Positions 36,527 to 49,111 of a stretch of DNA of 64,000 nt are shown here, piece after piece (the stretch's first letter is position 1; every line of letters starts with the position of its first letter). The position numbers and the translations under genes are program-made. Under the pieces are notes generated by a model. It was given only the letters and a program-made list of their open reading frames with translations. It made no database searches and was not told the origin of the DNA. The stretch lies in NCBI GenBank assembly GCA_036874045.1, contig CM072342.1:3742501-3806500 (forward strand), written 5' to 3'. The DNA is from Cymodocea nodosa. Taxonomy: Eukaryota; Streptophyta; Magnoliopsida; Alismatales; Cymodoceaceae.

Positions 36527-36905
36527 GGCGGAGAGGAGGAACAGATCTGGAAAATGGAATTATGGAAGAAGGGGCAGGAGGGATGGCTTGCCGATCTCAG
36601 ATGATAGTTCGCCTTTGTTGACTTCCGTTGAAGGGTTTTTTTCTTTTTAAGTCAAGAACTCTCCACAGTTAAATTTTACCGCGAATCATCTCATGTATGC
36701 ACACACACACAAATTACCAAATAAGGGCAGATCTCAACTTGATAAATTGACGCTCATGATCTAAAACCATTGATTTTAATAATAAAAAGAGGAAAATGCG
36801 GCAACACAACACCCACGGTCGCATTCTCTTTTCTGGCACCACCATACATATTATCACTTAATAGCTAAGCAATTAAAATTTATTATCAAGCCGTAGAAAA
36901 AAGGA

Positions 36906-36934
36906 TGGTGGTGGTGGTGGTGGTGGTGGTGGTG
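36906..36934 (+). repeat. (GGT)n microsatellite
   Basis: About nine GGT units just beyond the expansin stop codon, in its 3' untranslated region. Confidence 0.9.
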
Positions 36935-36939
36935 TCGGG

Positions 36940-38014
36940 CTAGAATTGGGCTCCCGTAAAGGTCTGTCCGAAGGCCCAGTTGTGGGGAGCAACGTTGTTG
37001 GACTGCACCATCCTGCCGTCGCTGGTGGTGACCTGGAAGGACAGGCCCTGGCCCAGCATCGGCGTCCCGGTCTGCCACACCTGCCCCCAGTTCCTGGACA
37101 TGGGTATCCATCGGGTTCTGGAGCCCTTTATGGACACGGCCTTCACGTCCCCGGCTCCGGCGACGTTGAACACCAGCACCGCGATCCAGTGGGGGTTGCC
37201 GCTGGACTTCACCTCGAACTTCATCCCGCCGGATTTCACGCAGCTCACCCGGCGGAACTGCACCGGCACGATCCCCGCCCTACGTCCATCCACAACAACA
37301 ACAACCAACCCCACATCATCATGGATAGATTGATAGATTTATCGCGCGCAGTACTAATTAATCAGCTAACGCATGGATATATATCTATATTTACAGGCAA
37401 GAGCGTACTTGTACTCGGCTATCTTGAGGAACATGGGCTCGGAAAGGTCGAAATGCTTGCGGGGAGGATTGCACCACCCGCCGGCGTAGCTGGGCTTGGC
37501 GGGGTTGGGTGGGCAGAAGTTGGTGGCCGTGACGGTGATGATGCCGGGATGGCACCACCTGGAGCTGTGGCACCGGATCTGGTAGCATCCCCCGCAGGTG
37601 AGGCCGTTATTGAAGAGCGCTGTGCTCAGCGCCGTCGTCTTCAGTCCGTACCCCTGACTCAGTGTGTCGTCGTACCCACACGCTCCCTCTGCAACCATCA
37701 CCGACACACACACACATATATATATATTTATATATATTCTGACCATGCATGCGTGCACGAAACAGAAGAGGAACAAAGCTTGACCATCGATCAATCGATG
37801 AGATGGTATTCACCAAAAATGATAAAGCAAGCAAGCAAGCGCATGAAGGATTTGAAGATCGGTAACTGCAAAACTACTACTCACGTCTGGTTTCGCGGCC
37901 CATCATGTCGCCGTAAAAAGTGGCGAATGCGGCGTCCCACCCGCCACGTCCGGCCACAGCCGAGGCCGTAAAACTCAAGCTAATCAACACTACCGCCGCA
38001 GCGAAAGCACCCAT
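36940..38014 (-). CDS. EXPA: Alpha-expansin
   Basis: A secreted, non-enzymatic wall-loosening protein that disrupts cellulose-xyloglucan contacts during growth. Minus-strand exons: 38014-37885, 37688-37409 and 37279-36940, giving 249 residues, the normal length. Residues 1-21 form a signal peptide ([21 protein letters not shown]). The mature N-terminal double-psi barrel begins [12 protein letters not shown] and contains ACGYDD, a full set of cysteines and the HFD motif (residues 122-124). The C-terminal half is the CBM63-type domain (from about 150), ending TFTGAQF. The [12 protein letters not shown] segment resembles the expansin group with GDMxGxET rather than GGSDASGT. A TATA box (TATAAATA on the minus strand) lies at 38134-38141, 120 bases from the ATG. 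Confidence 0.94.
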
Positions 38015-38133
38015 CAATATTTTTGTTACGTAAAACTCGAGCTATCAGCGCCGGCGTTGATTTTTGCAACAGCGCTTGCTCCTCCTCCTCGTCCGTCTAC
38101 GTACGTGCGCGCTCAAGTGATCGATGCAGGGTT

Positions 38134-38141
38134 TATTTATA
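38134..38141 (-). promoter_or_regulatory. TATA box of the expansin gene
   Basis: TATAAATA on the minus strand, 120 bases upstream of the expansin start codon. Confidence 0.65.
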
Positions 38142-38849
38142 GTAAAACGGCGCCGCCGTGGATGGGGTGATTAATGTGAATGGACGGTAAACGTAACCTT
38201 CGGGAAATGCCATTACTGGAACGCCACCGTTGCATAATGCAGGCAGCTAAATGCGTAATTACCTTTTAATTAATGACCGATGACCCTAGGATTTAATATT
38301 TACCATATTTTCAACGTGAATCAATGCCTTTTACTTGTGCATAATATTATAATTTGACTCACGCCACAATTTAAAATTAAACATGATTTTAGGCTCTTGC
38401 AGTTACAAATAAGATAATCACAGATACGATGATAGAATTATATATTTATGTTAAACGTAATCTTCATGATTAACATATTTTAAAGTGATATACCTCAATT
38501 GTTGAATAAATACTCGCTACCTTTTTAGCCGTAAGTTATAACCAAGTTTTAAATACCGTTGTTAGATTATTCTACAAACTTCATGGTAGCATGCATAATA
38601 TATGTTGCTTAATTTGTTATATATTTTTGTTACGAACGTTAACCTATACATTGCACAAAATACAAGTGGCAAAAGTAGAAAATAGACACAGATCCAAGAA
38701 ATTTATTAATTTTGATTATTAGTAGATTTTATATTTCAATAACACGTAAAAAGTGATTCGAACAAGACCAAGGTGAATGTTTACATATTTGAAATTGGTA
38801 AAAAGATTTTAAAATTAATATTTAATACAACAAAATAGGTTTACGTCAA

Positions 38850-39660
38850 TAGTCTTCTCTATGTTTTTATCTATTTAGATTGATTATAGATGAAATAATT
38901 AAGAAAATTCAAGAAAAAATAAATTAGCGCATGTTATATTGCTAGTGATAAAAATTTAATTGCTGAAAGCAAGTTAAATATTAGTTCTAAATTAAATTTA
39001 TGAAAAGATATTTGAGAGTCTAAAGGATTTAGATTAATTCAAAATTTGAATATATGGAATGTTGATGTAATAAAAACAGGAATCATGATGAAAGTGTGCA
39101 TACTTTAATGACCATAAAATTCATATAAGTAAGAGGTTTAGATACGTAGAATTTAAAAAAAGGTACTAATAGAAAAATTATAAACGATGTTACTTATTGG
39201 ATTAAAGTATAATTAATAAGGTAGAGAAATGATTATAAAGTATTTTGTGATAAAAGGACATTCTTAAAATTAAAAGTAAGATTCTATAAAATTGATATTT
39301 GCCTAACTATACTTTATGATCTAAAATACTAAATTGTAAAACAATACCATATATAAAAAGTTAGTGTTGTTGAGATATATAGACTTTAGACGGATGAGTT
39401 ATAATACCATAAAGTATAAGCTAAAAAAAATTAATTTTCTTCTTGGAAATAAAGTAAGGGTTAAATTAATTAAAAATAGGATAAAAGAAAATTAGCCTAA
39501 ATGATTCAGTTATACCCTTAGTTAGAAAAAGAGAAATAATTAATGTAGAAGGAATTAACTAAAAGAAGTGGAAGAATGACTAAAAATATTTACTTGGAAA
39601 TTATAAGAAAATATTTAAATTTATGTAATTTAATTAAAAAATTTATTATAGATAGGAACG
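38850..39660 (+). mobile_element. Decayed RTE-type LINE, C-terminal part
   Basis: Plus-strand frames show DEIIKKIQEKIN (near 38890), ESKGFRLIQ (near 39015) and VEGIN-KKWKN followed by a lysine-rich stretch (39545-39600), in the order seen in plant RTE reverse transcriptases. It is heavily interrupted by stops, AT-rich and old. The surroundings (39700-41100) are AT-rich with no other feature recognised. Confidence 0.6.
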
Positions 39661-39699
39661 CATAAAAGAAAAGAAATTCATGTAATGGGAATTGTTATT

Positions 39700-41150
39700 A
39701 TTGTAATTATAATCTTAATTAACTCAAGTTTTGGTTCATTTATAGATATGGTTCTGTTGAGAGGCGATTTATTTGTAAATGTTGTTGACGTATGGGGGTG
39801 ATGTTGAGGATAACGCCTAATTACTGATTTAATCTCATGTATTTCTACTCAGGACTGTTGTTAAATTTTATGCATCTGCTTGCTTTGACTTCTACTTTTA
39901 CTTCCATTGATCACATAGAACTTATTATTATTAACTTTTATTCTTATTGTCATTTTCAAAATTTACTTTTATTTATTTTGATTTTTATTATCATCATCAA
40001 TCATGCATAATATTTTCTACTTTTGATGTAAATTATACAATTTACTTTATTTTTACTCATTGATATTGTAAATTATATAATTAATCTTATTTGTGTTTTT
40101 TTATTTCTTTATAAATCATAAAAATGATAGATCAAAATAAAAGTTGACATACAATCTTTCTTACCTCCTACGAGAGGTAAAAAAATATATCATTATTTCT
40201 CCGAAGACTCTTCTCTTTAAGAGAGTTTATGTATGAATAAAAGTAAAAGAAAATGATGAAAAAATATTATGTATTTGTTTCTAGTGGAAAGTGTTGTCAT
40301 TTTTTGAGAAAGTTTTGCAAAAATAATTGAAGTTATTCTTTTTCTCAAGTTGAAAAACCTGAAAATGACAGAAAATGAGAAAAAAAAGGAAAAAAAAGAA
40401 ATACAATTTGTTGAATTCATATATTAAAAAAAAAGAATTAATAATGAATTAATAATTATAATAATAATAAATTTTTACAATAATTTAAATTTATATATTA
40501 TAAATTTAATCTTGTACTATTACGAAGAATGTAATCATTTTTAATTTTTCTATAAACTTAAGATATTTACAAATATTTTTATATTATTTATTTATATTGT
40601 ATTATTTTTTTACTTTTACACAAATACTGTAATTTTTTAATAAATTTTTATAACTTTTAGTAACTTTCTTTTCTATTATTTTTTAAATTTTTTAATACTT
40701 TTTTTCTATTACTTTCTAGATATACAAACAGAATATTAAACTCGTCTCTTAGCGTGAACTCATGTTGATATTTTGCATCAATAAATTATTGCTTGAACGA
40801 AAAAAAATGATAATTTTCCCATACTTTGATGTTCTCTAGTATTATTATTTGATTTCTTTTTATTAGATAATTTGTTACCATATTTTCTAACGGTGAGGAT
40901 GATGTTAATTCTATCTAGGTACATAACACTAAGTAGGATGGCAAAAATTAAATCTTTGGTTTTTATCTCTTTTTATCATATTTACTTCATTAGAAAATTT
41001 ATTAAATATTGTTGAGCCTAATTCAGTATTTCTACTTTTATTGAATTGACTTCTCATGTCTATAACTGAGTTTATTAATTCTATTTTAACTAAAAAAAAA
41101 AAGCCTTGCAGTGTCATGACCAGCGAGCAGCGATAATTGACTGAAATCGA
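39700..41150. other. Very AT-rich spacer upstream of cytochrome b5
   Basis: Long A/T runs with short frames only. Nothing identifiable. Confidence 0.4.
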
Positions 41151-41277
41151 TGGGTGTGCGGTTTCCATTTGCTTTTCTCCTCCCTTTCCTTCCTCCCCAG
41201 GTATCATCAAACGCCGACCAAACTTAGGAAAGAAGAAACGGTGAGAGAGGAGGAAGGGGAGTAGCCAATACCCAGAA

Positions 41278-44200
41278 ATGCCAAGCATTACGAAGCTCTT
41301 CACCTTGAACGAAGCCGCAGAGCACGACTCCAGCGATGACTGCTGGATCATCGTTGACGGCAAGGTAATTGGTTCTATTGTTTTAGGTTATTCTCTTTTG
41401 AACGAAAGGGGGGAAAAAAGAAGCAAACTTGCTACAAACGATTTTGCTAATGGGAGACGATAATTTATATGTTTGTAGATGCATGATTTTTTCGGGTTTC
41501 CTGTGCTTGGATTTCTTCCATGGCTGTAGTTTGTAATAGGATGTTCTGTATTCTTTTGTTTGATGCCTTCCTGGAAGCAGTTCGTCTTTTCAGCTGTTTC
41601 TGGGTGATCCCATTCTCCATGTTTTCTTCTTGACTTCTTCTTGTTCTGACTATGGAAAGGTAAACACCATAGTTAGTTTGTTTGGGGAATGCAGTTGAAT
41701 TTGACGTTGTCATTCACAATTGGTATATTTTGTTATGGATACGAAAATCAACTAACTTGTGGATATGTTGATTACTTTGGTTTTAGTTCTCATAGGATTC
41801 TCCCTTCATTTTGTGCCGAAACCAAGATGAGCTGCCTTTGTTCATTAGTTGTCCGGTATTCATAGTTGCTTCCTACTTGAAGGAACAAACGGCTATGCCA
41901 TTTTTACCTTCAACATTGCTCCATCGTCGAGTGTGACATAATTGTGGATATTCTTTGCTTGCTTTCTGTCGGTGAGAAAATCATATCTCCTTATGGAAGA
42001 CATTTTTACCACCTGAACAAGCATTTTGGGAAAAAAACTTACTAATTACCAACAACTACAAATAACAACAATATAAGTTATAATCCCAGTATGTGGGCTC
42101 GGCCACATGAATCTTTTTCTTTCAAGTATTTTAAACTATTATCAAAACTTCAATTAAATTACATAATTTTTTTTTACAATTCGTAATCAAGTAGTTTTAG
42201 ACCTACCTCAATTTCTTTTAATTTCTTCCATACTAATTAATTCTCCTCTCTTGACCGATGCATTCCTTGGTCTCCTAAAGATAAGATGAAACCACTTAAG
42301 TTAATTTTCTTTTTATCTTATTTTCAATTGATGTAACTCTAACTCTATTCTTAATAAAATTGTTTTTTAGCTTATTCCTTATAATTTTACTACTCATTTA
42401 TCTAAGCATGCACATTTCAGCAACTATCTTTAGGATTCATGTTTAGGAGGAGTTAACAAATTTTTACAGTTGACTGTCTATCTAATACTAACTTTCCTTC
42501 TTTATCTGGGTTTGGGACCGGCTGTGAAGGAATGAACATCCATAGGACTAACTTAAATTATTTTTTGTGCTTAGGATTAATTCATCTCTGGTTTCATCTT
42601 CTCTTGTCAGATTGTCACATTCACAATCATTGACTCCAATCTAATTGCCTTCCTCTATGTGTTGTAACTATCTGGTTTCATGTTATGAACAAGTCTGCCA
42701 CATTCTTAAGTAGATGTGATTGAGAAAAAAAGGTCCTCTACTGACTTGAAACTTGTTTAAATGAACAATGCCTGGTAAGGTGCATATATAAAATTTGTTT
42801 CCAGTGCACCTTGTCCTTCGCAAGTAGAGGTGAAAGCAAAGGAAAATCTTAGCATTATGGGTCAAGACTTGCATAATATTTGGACGACCAATTTGTCTTC
42901 GTTGATCAATTTCTTGCTGTTTCTATCTTGAGATTGGGGATGCTTTAGTGGTTAACTATATTTGGAACCAACACCTTGGAGCCTCTCCTCAAGAGGGGCT
43001 TTTTGATGTCATTTCCTTTTTCGTTGGTTTTCTGTATACCTCATTTATTATAATTACATACCTGATTCTTCATCTTTGTATAATCCATTCCATTAGATAA
43101 ACAAAAAAATTACAAAAATGGAAGAGCTCATTATACTTTAATAATTTATCTTTTTTTCCAATGTCTTGATATGTCAAATATTTAAAACTCTTGAATAGAT
43201 ACCAATTAGGCAGTCGCCCAAAATTTGTTGTCAACTTGCATAATATTGAATTTAATGCAAGCCATGCTATGTTGGTTGACTAGATTTTCCTTGAATATTA
43301 GAATGTTTGCATAGGTATTGGAGCATGCTAACAAATTATAGAGATTATACATTTAATGGCATTGATATTCTTTTCAAAATATACATGGACTTAAACATTG
43401 TACAAATGTTGAGCAGTAGCTAAGTAAGGTAAAGTACTTGTTTGGCAATATCTAGACTAGTTTTATTTCTTCATCATGCTTCCAGAATCAAGTTCATCAT
43501 TATGCACTTTACAAATGTCCTTTTAACAATGCTACCTAGATAGTTATTCACAATGCAATCTAGTTTTCAAGGAATCCTTCTCTCCCATTAGCTTGCTTGC
43601 ACTCATTTCTAAAGGTAAATGCATAGGTTGAACTTAACTATGCATAGGGTTGTGGTCCTTACATTGCATATGTCGAGTTTCTAGTAGAATCCCTTTGTTA
43701 TATATGATGATCTTTGAGCACAACATCATAAGGATTCCCACCATTTGCTAAGGGAAGGACCCCCAAACGGTAGATGCTGCAAACATTCACTTGAGTACAA
43801 CAGAACTTGTAGATACTTGCTAAAACCTTGCTTTCTAAGCTTGGATTCTCTGCAGGCATGCCACCATGCCATACCAATTATCTTTTTCCAGTTTTTTCTT
43901 ATGTTTTCCCTTGAGTTTTTTTGGATTGACAATTTGCACTTTTTTTGAGAAGCAATTTGCACTCTTATTTTACAGCAATGTTCTCTGACTTGAACCTACA
44001 ACATTTTATTTTAAGCTTTATAAGTATATCACAAGCCATATTTACCATTGTTCGTGTGCCACTATAACTTTGTATGAGTTATTTTGTTATTTACACAATT
44101 GTTGGTTTATGGCAGGTTTATGATGTTACAAAATATTTGGATGATCATCCTGGAGGAGACGACATACTTCTAAATTCTGCTGGTAATGTAACCTAATTTT

Positions 44201-44608
44201 TGGTTTTTGCTGTCTCCGAACCTGAAATTTCTTCAAAATAATATTGCAAAATTAAAAAGTACCAGACCCAAAATTTTAAGAGCCTTTAACTATTTTACAA
44301 AAGAAATATTTAACCGTTGGTGTTTTTCTTGTGAAAACTTAACATCGTGACATTCCACAGGGAAAGATGCAACCGAAGAATTCGAAGATGCTGGACACAG
44401 CAAAAGTGCGAGGGAGCTCATGCAAGATTTTCTCATCGGAGAGATTGACTCTTCTCCAGTTATCAATGAACTTGAGATTGTAAAGAAAGAACAGCAGTCT
44501 CTATTCAATCTCAAAGTCCTCGACAAGCTTATGCAATTTTGGGCCTTCCCTCTGGCTGCCATAGGTATTTCGGTGGTTGCTGGTTTATTGCTCATGCGTA
44601 AAAGGTAG
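41278..44608 (+). CDS. CB5: Cytochrome b5, ER tail-anchored
   Basis: An electron carrier of the ER membrane that supplies desaturases, hydroxylases and some P450s. Exons: 41278-41364, 44116-44182 and 44361-44608, giving 133 residues, the usual length. The heme-binding core is complete: HPGG with axial His40 and the second axial His64 in DAGHSKSA. Residues about 108-129 (FWAFPLAAIGISVVAGLLLM) form the C-terminal membrane anchor, followed by RKR. Intron 1 is 2.75 kb and carries an RTE LINE 3' fragment and a dispersed repeat. No defect is seen. Confidence 0.95.
42050..42420 (-). mobile_element. RTE-type LINE 3'-end fragment (antisense, in cytochrome b5 intron 1)
   Basis: CAACAACTACAAATAACAACAA is followed by a block around ATCCCAGTATGTGGGCTCGGCCACATGAAT (42084-42113), the complement of the 3' end typical of plant RTE LINEs with a TTG-rich tail. 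Downstream text (GACCGATGCATTCCTTGGTCTCC) fits the antisense of the C-terminal coding part. It is diverged. Confidence 0.6.
43722..43885. repeat. Dispersed repeat, copy 2 (partner at 0.23 kb)
   Basis: Aligns with 226-400 through several short blocks (see that entry). It lies in cytochrome b5 intron 1. Confidence 0.5.
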
Positions 44609-45600
44609 TCATTGGCGGTTGTTGGCCTGTTGCTTCCACAGATGAGACAGACGGATGCTAGAACTGTTATGCAGACTACTGATCCAGTGGTTACTAACAT
44701 TGTTAGGCAGAACATTCTCTTACATTTAACAGGCTGTGACAGTTGGTTGATGTTCCTAAGCCAAAATTTGTCGGCCGAGTTGCTTCCACAATCCGATTTA
44801 AAGAAGAAACATGAAAAAACTTGATTTTGCTCTTTGGATGAATGTAGACGGGAAAGACTCATCCATGGCACTTTTTGTTAGCAGAAAAAATAATGCCCTG
44901 CGCTACAACCGATTTTGGATTCTGGAAGGGCTATGCAAATTTCCCTGCCTTGGTCACTGCTCTGAATGTGGTTGTTTTATTTCATGGTACCATTATGAAT
45001 TTGGGAGCTTGCAGGTTGATAGATTATACAATTTTTGCTATGTTTGTGTCGGCCTCTCGGTAGAAGCCACTGATCAAGTGGAAATACATGGCCTAAAGGT
45101 AAGAATGATTTGGAGGTTGGCTATTGATAGTTACATTTAAAAAGAAGATGTGGTTGGCCGTTTTACGTCATCAATTATCTTTTTCAATACTAAACAGCTA
45201 TTAGAATCCAATAGCTATGATTTGAACCCAAGCCTTGAATATACCCTTTCCTCCCAATTGGAAGAAGGATTCAAGCACTTAGCCTGTCTTTTTTTTTCTT
45301 CCATTTTAATTTACAGTAAAGCTCGTCTATAACAGAAATTAATGAAATATCTAAATTTCACATTCTTATCCAAGCATATGTGAGAATCATAAAAACGTAT
45401 CCTTTGTTTCCACCTCTTCTTGTCCTGGTTTCATCTTAAGAACTCAGATAAAAAAAGACAAATTAAACATGTTTTAGAAATTTTATTGTAAACGAATAGA
45501 GATACTAATGAAAATTAGAATTAGAAATTGAGTAAAGTAAAATGGAAAATTTTAAAAATAATTTCGAAGTTTATAAACCATAAATATCTTAACTTTCAGT
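44609..45600. other. Cytochrome b5 3' region and spacer
   Basis: Probable 3' untranslated region, then AT-rich intergenic sequence up to the next leader. Short frames at 44811-45140 look random. Confidence 0.4.
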
Positions 45601-45787
45601 AATTTAAGATATGTTTTACATGAAAAAAACAACACAGGTCTATATTCTGCTGTCGTATTTCTACCTCTGGCTCCCTTCTCGCTTCCAAAACTGGAGGGAG
45701 GGTTTTGGTCTTCGTTTCTTGGACACCGCCACCACTGCGGCTGCAAGCAAGCAGAGACGAGGAGGAGAGGAAGGTGGAGGAGGTGCG

Positions 45788-48144
45788 ATGAACGTGGTCC
45801 CGGGGTCGCAGAAGCACACGCTGTACGTGGGGGGTCTGGCGGAGGAGGTGAACGAGTCCATCCTCCACTCGGCCTTCATCCCCTTCGGCGAGATCAAGGA
45901 CGTCAAGACTCCCCTCGACCTTGCCACCCAGAAGCACAGGTCCTTCGGCTTCGTCACCTTCCTCGAAAAGGATGACGCCTCCGCCGCCATGGACAACATG
46001 GACGGCGCCGAGCTCTTCGGCCGCGTCCTCACCGTCAACTACGCCCTCCCCGAGAAGATCAAGGGAGGCGAGCAAGGATGGGCTGCGCAACCAAGTGAAC
46101 CTCTTTTCCTCTTTTCTACTGTTCCCCTTTCTGTTTTTATAACTAGTTAAACGACGGATTCATCTGCCTTAGTTTCTTTGGGATTTTTCATGTGCTAGGG
46201 TTTGATATTCATTTTAGTCATAAATTTCTAAGCTTGAGTGGATGGTTCTTCGGTTGCCTCTTCAACTGGATGCACACCATCACTTTCACGACTGCCTTCC
46301 TCAAGCGAAATAAGTATACAATTGGATAGGATCGATTTCCACGACGCTGATGTGGTGGTGGTTCTAGCCATCTCTACCATAATTTTGCAGAATTTCTTGT
46401 CTTGTATCGGTTGCTTTGATCGCTCATGTTAATACCACCACCATTGTCGTCAGTGGTGCAGCCTCCCTTTTTCTCGTCGATGTCCATTATTGGTATAGAA
46501 CTTGAGACTCTTTAATGCCATTTCCCTTTATAATTGAAACAGCATTTGCTTCTTGCAATCATCTGTATTGCATTGGGACAGTGAGGGGGCAAGACACCAC
46601 TTTTTGTCTCAATCACCCACTTCCAAATGATTCTGTCTTCCAAAGTTATTAGTTACCCCTCGCCCTACCAACCACACATCCAATCGGAAAATATGTATGA
46701 AGTAGATCCCTTAATGTGGGTTGTCATGGACATAAGTCTGTTCTAGTAAGTTGTTAAATATTGCTCAACAATTGGAATCCTAGGTAAGTCAGAAAGTTAC
46801 TGCACTCAATGTACAGCATATAATGGTGTCTTTGTTCACCTAACTATTTTATGCATTTATTCTGAATGCTTCAATATGTGTACATTTCATTGTTTCTCAT
46901 TTATACGTGAATGTCAATGTCGACTTGATTCAAGACAAAGATTTATTTAACTATTTAATAGCTAATACAATATCCTGTCAGTAGAATGGCCGCAAGCTAC
47001 TCTGTGAGGCTGTCTAACAGTTGGGGCTTACTTGAATATTGTTTTATAGAATATATCTTTGGGCCGTCATGTGTATACAGCACCGAATTCTTAGATATTG
47101 CCTTGTCATCTTCTTAGTTTTGTTTCCTTTTGTTTTTACTAGTGCTTTTATCCTCCAATTTTTATGACAAGGTGACTCCAACCATTTCCTTGAAAGGAAA
47201 GGTTGAATCTGCAGAAGCTGATTCTCTGGATAACCATTGACCTGATCTAAGCTCTACGACCATGATGGATAGTTAAAGATTCTGATTATATAATATTGCA
47301 ATGCTTCATGCCATGATTCGAGACTTGTGGAAGAATAAAAGGATAGAAGAATCCTACGAATTTTTAATACAATGGAAGACATGTTTAGGATGCTTAGGTT
47401 ACAATACAATTGTTTCATCCCATTACCAATACTAAAAACTTCATTTCAAAAATAATTGATCCTTGTCAGTGGTATTTTCTGGATTTTTGGATTGAGAAAT
47501 ATGATCTGGGTAACTTCAGAGTGCTTAAGAATAGTGGTACGACTATTCATGGAAGAACAAAAGGATACAGATGAATACTAAAAATTTATGATACACTGCA
47601 GGACGTGCCTAAGAAACAATGTGACTGCTTTATCCCATTAGTTTGAGTAAACTCAATTGCAGGAATCATTAATCTTGGTGGGTGTACTGTTTTCTGGAAT
47701 TTTCTTAGTGAGAAATGTTATACTTGGGCACGGTGGTGAATCAATGAGAATACTTTAACAAAGAGTTCACGTGCATCATTGTATTTTCTACTACGCATCA
47801 TTATATCGCTATGATCTTCTAGAGTTTGTTTTTGATTTTGTAGCACCTAATCTTTTAATGGTTCTGAGTTTTCGGATTAGATTAGCTTATATATCAAGAG
47901 TTTAGACTCACTGACATTCTCTTTTTCAGTTTGGGCGGATGCTGATACTTGGTTTGAGAGGCAACAGCAAGAAGAGGAAATGCAACGGTTACAAGCAGAA
48001 AACAAAGCTGCCATGCAAGCTGCCGAGGAACTGCATAGAAAGAAAATGGCTGAAGAGCGAGAAGGGGAGAAGGAAGAAGAAACTGAAAGCAAAACAGATC
48101 CTATGGTGATGGCTGAAGCAGAGGCACTGAAGGCTAGTGACTAA
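45788..48144 (+). CDS. RRM protein related to the RNA-binding half of cyclophilin-33 (AtE1-like)
   Basis: A small nuclear RNA-binding protein. Exons: 45788-46094 and 47930-48144 joined in phase 1, giving 173 residues. One RRM spans about residues 10-88, with RNP2 LYVGGL (12-17) and RNP1 RSFGFVTF (51-58), plus FIPFGEIKDVKTPLD and DNMDGAELFGR. These closely resemble the N-terminal RRM of animal PPIE/Cyp33, but no peptidyl-prolyl isomerase domain follows. Instead residues about 112-165 form a Glu/Gln-rich predicted coiled coil (WFERQQQEEEMQRL). This matches the plant RRM-only protein I remember as Arabidopsis AtE1 (At1g13690). The first exon is very GC-rich, typical of monocots. Further exons in the 1.8-kb intron cannot be excluded, but the join reads smoothly (WAAQP-IWADADTW). 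Confidence 0.88.
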
Positions 48145-49111
48145 GTTTTTCTTGGGTTGGAATCTGTTGCATCTTGAGCTGTTCCAAACATGCTTAACCT
48201 TATACCATGTTGAAGGAAGCACCATTTTCAGATAGATCTTGAGGAATTTAACTGTTTCAAGACTCCTAAGCTCATACTACCATGTAGATAGCTTAAATTC
48301 ATTTTTCCAATCCAGTTGGTTTCAATCTCTTTTGAACGATTAATTGTCGTCAATCATCTTATGAGAACCTGGTATGTTGGGAGCTGTGAGTTCTTTAAGC
48401 ATATCTTCCAGCGTTCCCCGAGCTTCCATCATCATCCCAAACGATTGTAATGTTTGACAATAGGAAGGAAAGGAAAAGAAAGCGTAAGCAAGAACTAAGA
48501 AGAGCAAAAACGCTGTTACTTTTGTTGTTCTTTATTTTGGCAGCTCAAGGACCAGGGTAATGCTTTTCAACGAGGGTTTTGATACCACCAACATTCATTG
48601 ATTTTCCAAGTAAATGGTATACAATCATTATTGTTTTCCATCCAAATCCTTGGTTCATTTTTCACCTCCGCAAGTTTTTACTCGTTTCGATTTTATAGTT
48701 TCTTTTCTTAACAATGACAGTGCTTGTGCCTAGATTTGAATCTAAACCTCATCATCATTGCTAAACATATGCATGAGGCGTCGTCCCAGGGGGGGATTTC
48801 AGACAGAGTGAGGAAAAAACACATACAACGGCAGCAATTGAGCACCACGAACAGACTTGTAATTATGAATTGAAAAGGAAGGATAAGTACAGTATGAAAA
48901 CTCGAAGTGGGCGGCCAAGTTTCATGTATATTTAAAAGTTTCATATGGTCATGATGCAGTACACGATAAATTTGTATATATCGGCAAGGCAAACGTGGAA
49001 GTCTAGCTAGCTAGTAGAAGCAAATAATCAACAAATGATGCACATCATGTGTTGGTTAATGAAATGATCTCAGGAAATGAAAGAATAGGTGCAGGTCGTG
49101 CAGCACCGGAC
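48145..49111. other. Convergent spacer between RRM gene and COBRA-like gene
   Basis: Holds 3' untranslated sequences of both genes. No further feature seen. Confidence 0.4.

Noticed and set aside
36164-36604. 146-codon plus-strand frame opposite RGP exon 1
   Set aside because: Shadow of the GC-rich first exon of the mutase gene.
36946-37971. 341-codon plus-strand frame opposite the expansin
   Set aside because: It is the complement of GC-rich expansin exons and runs through two introns and a microsatellite; the minus-strand gene explains the sequence.
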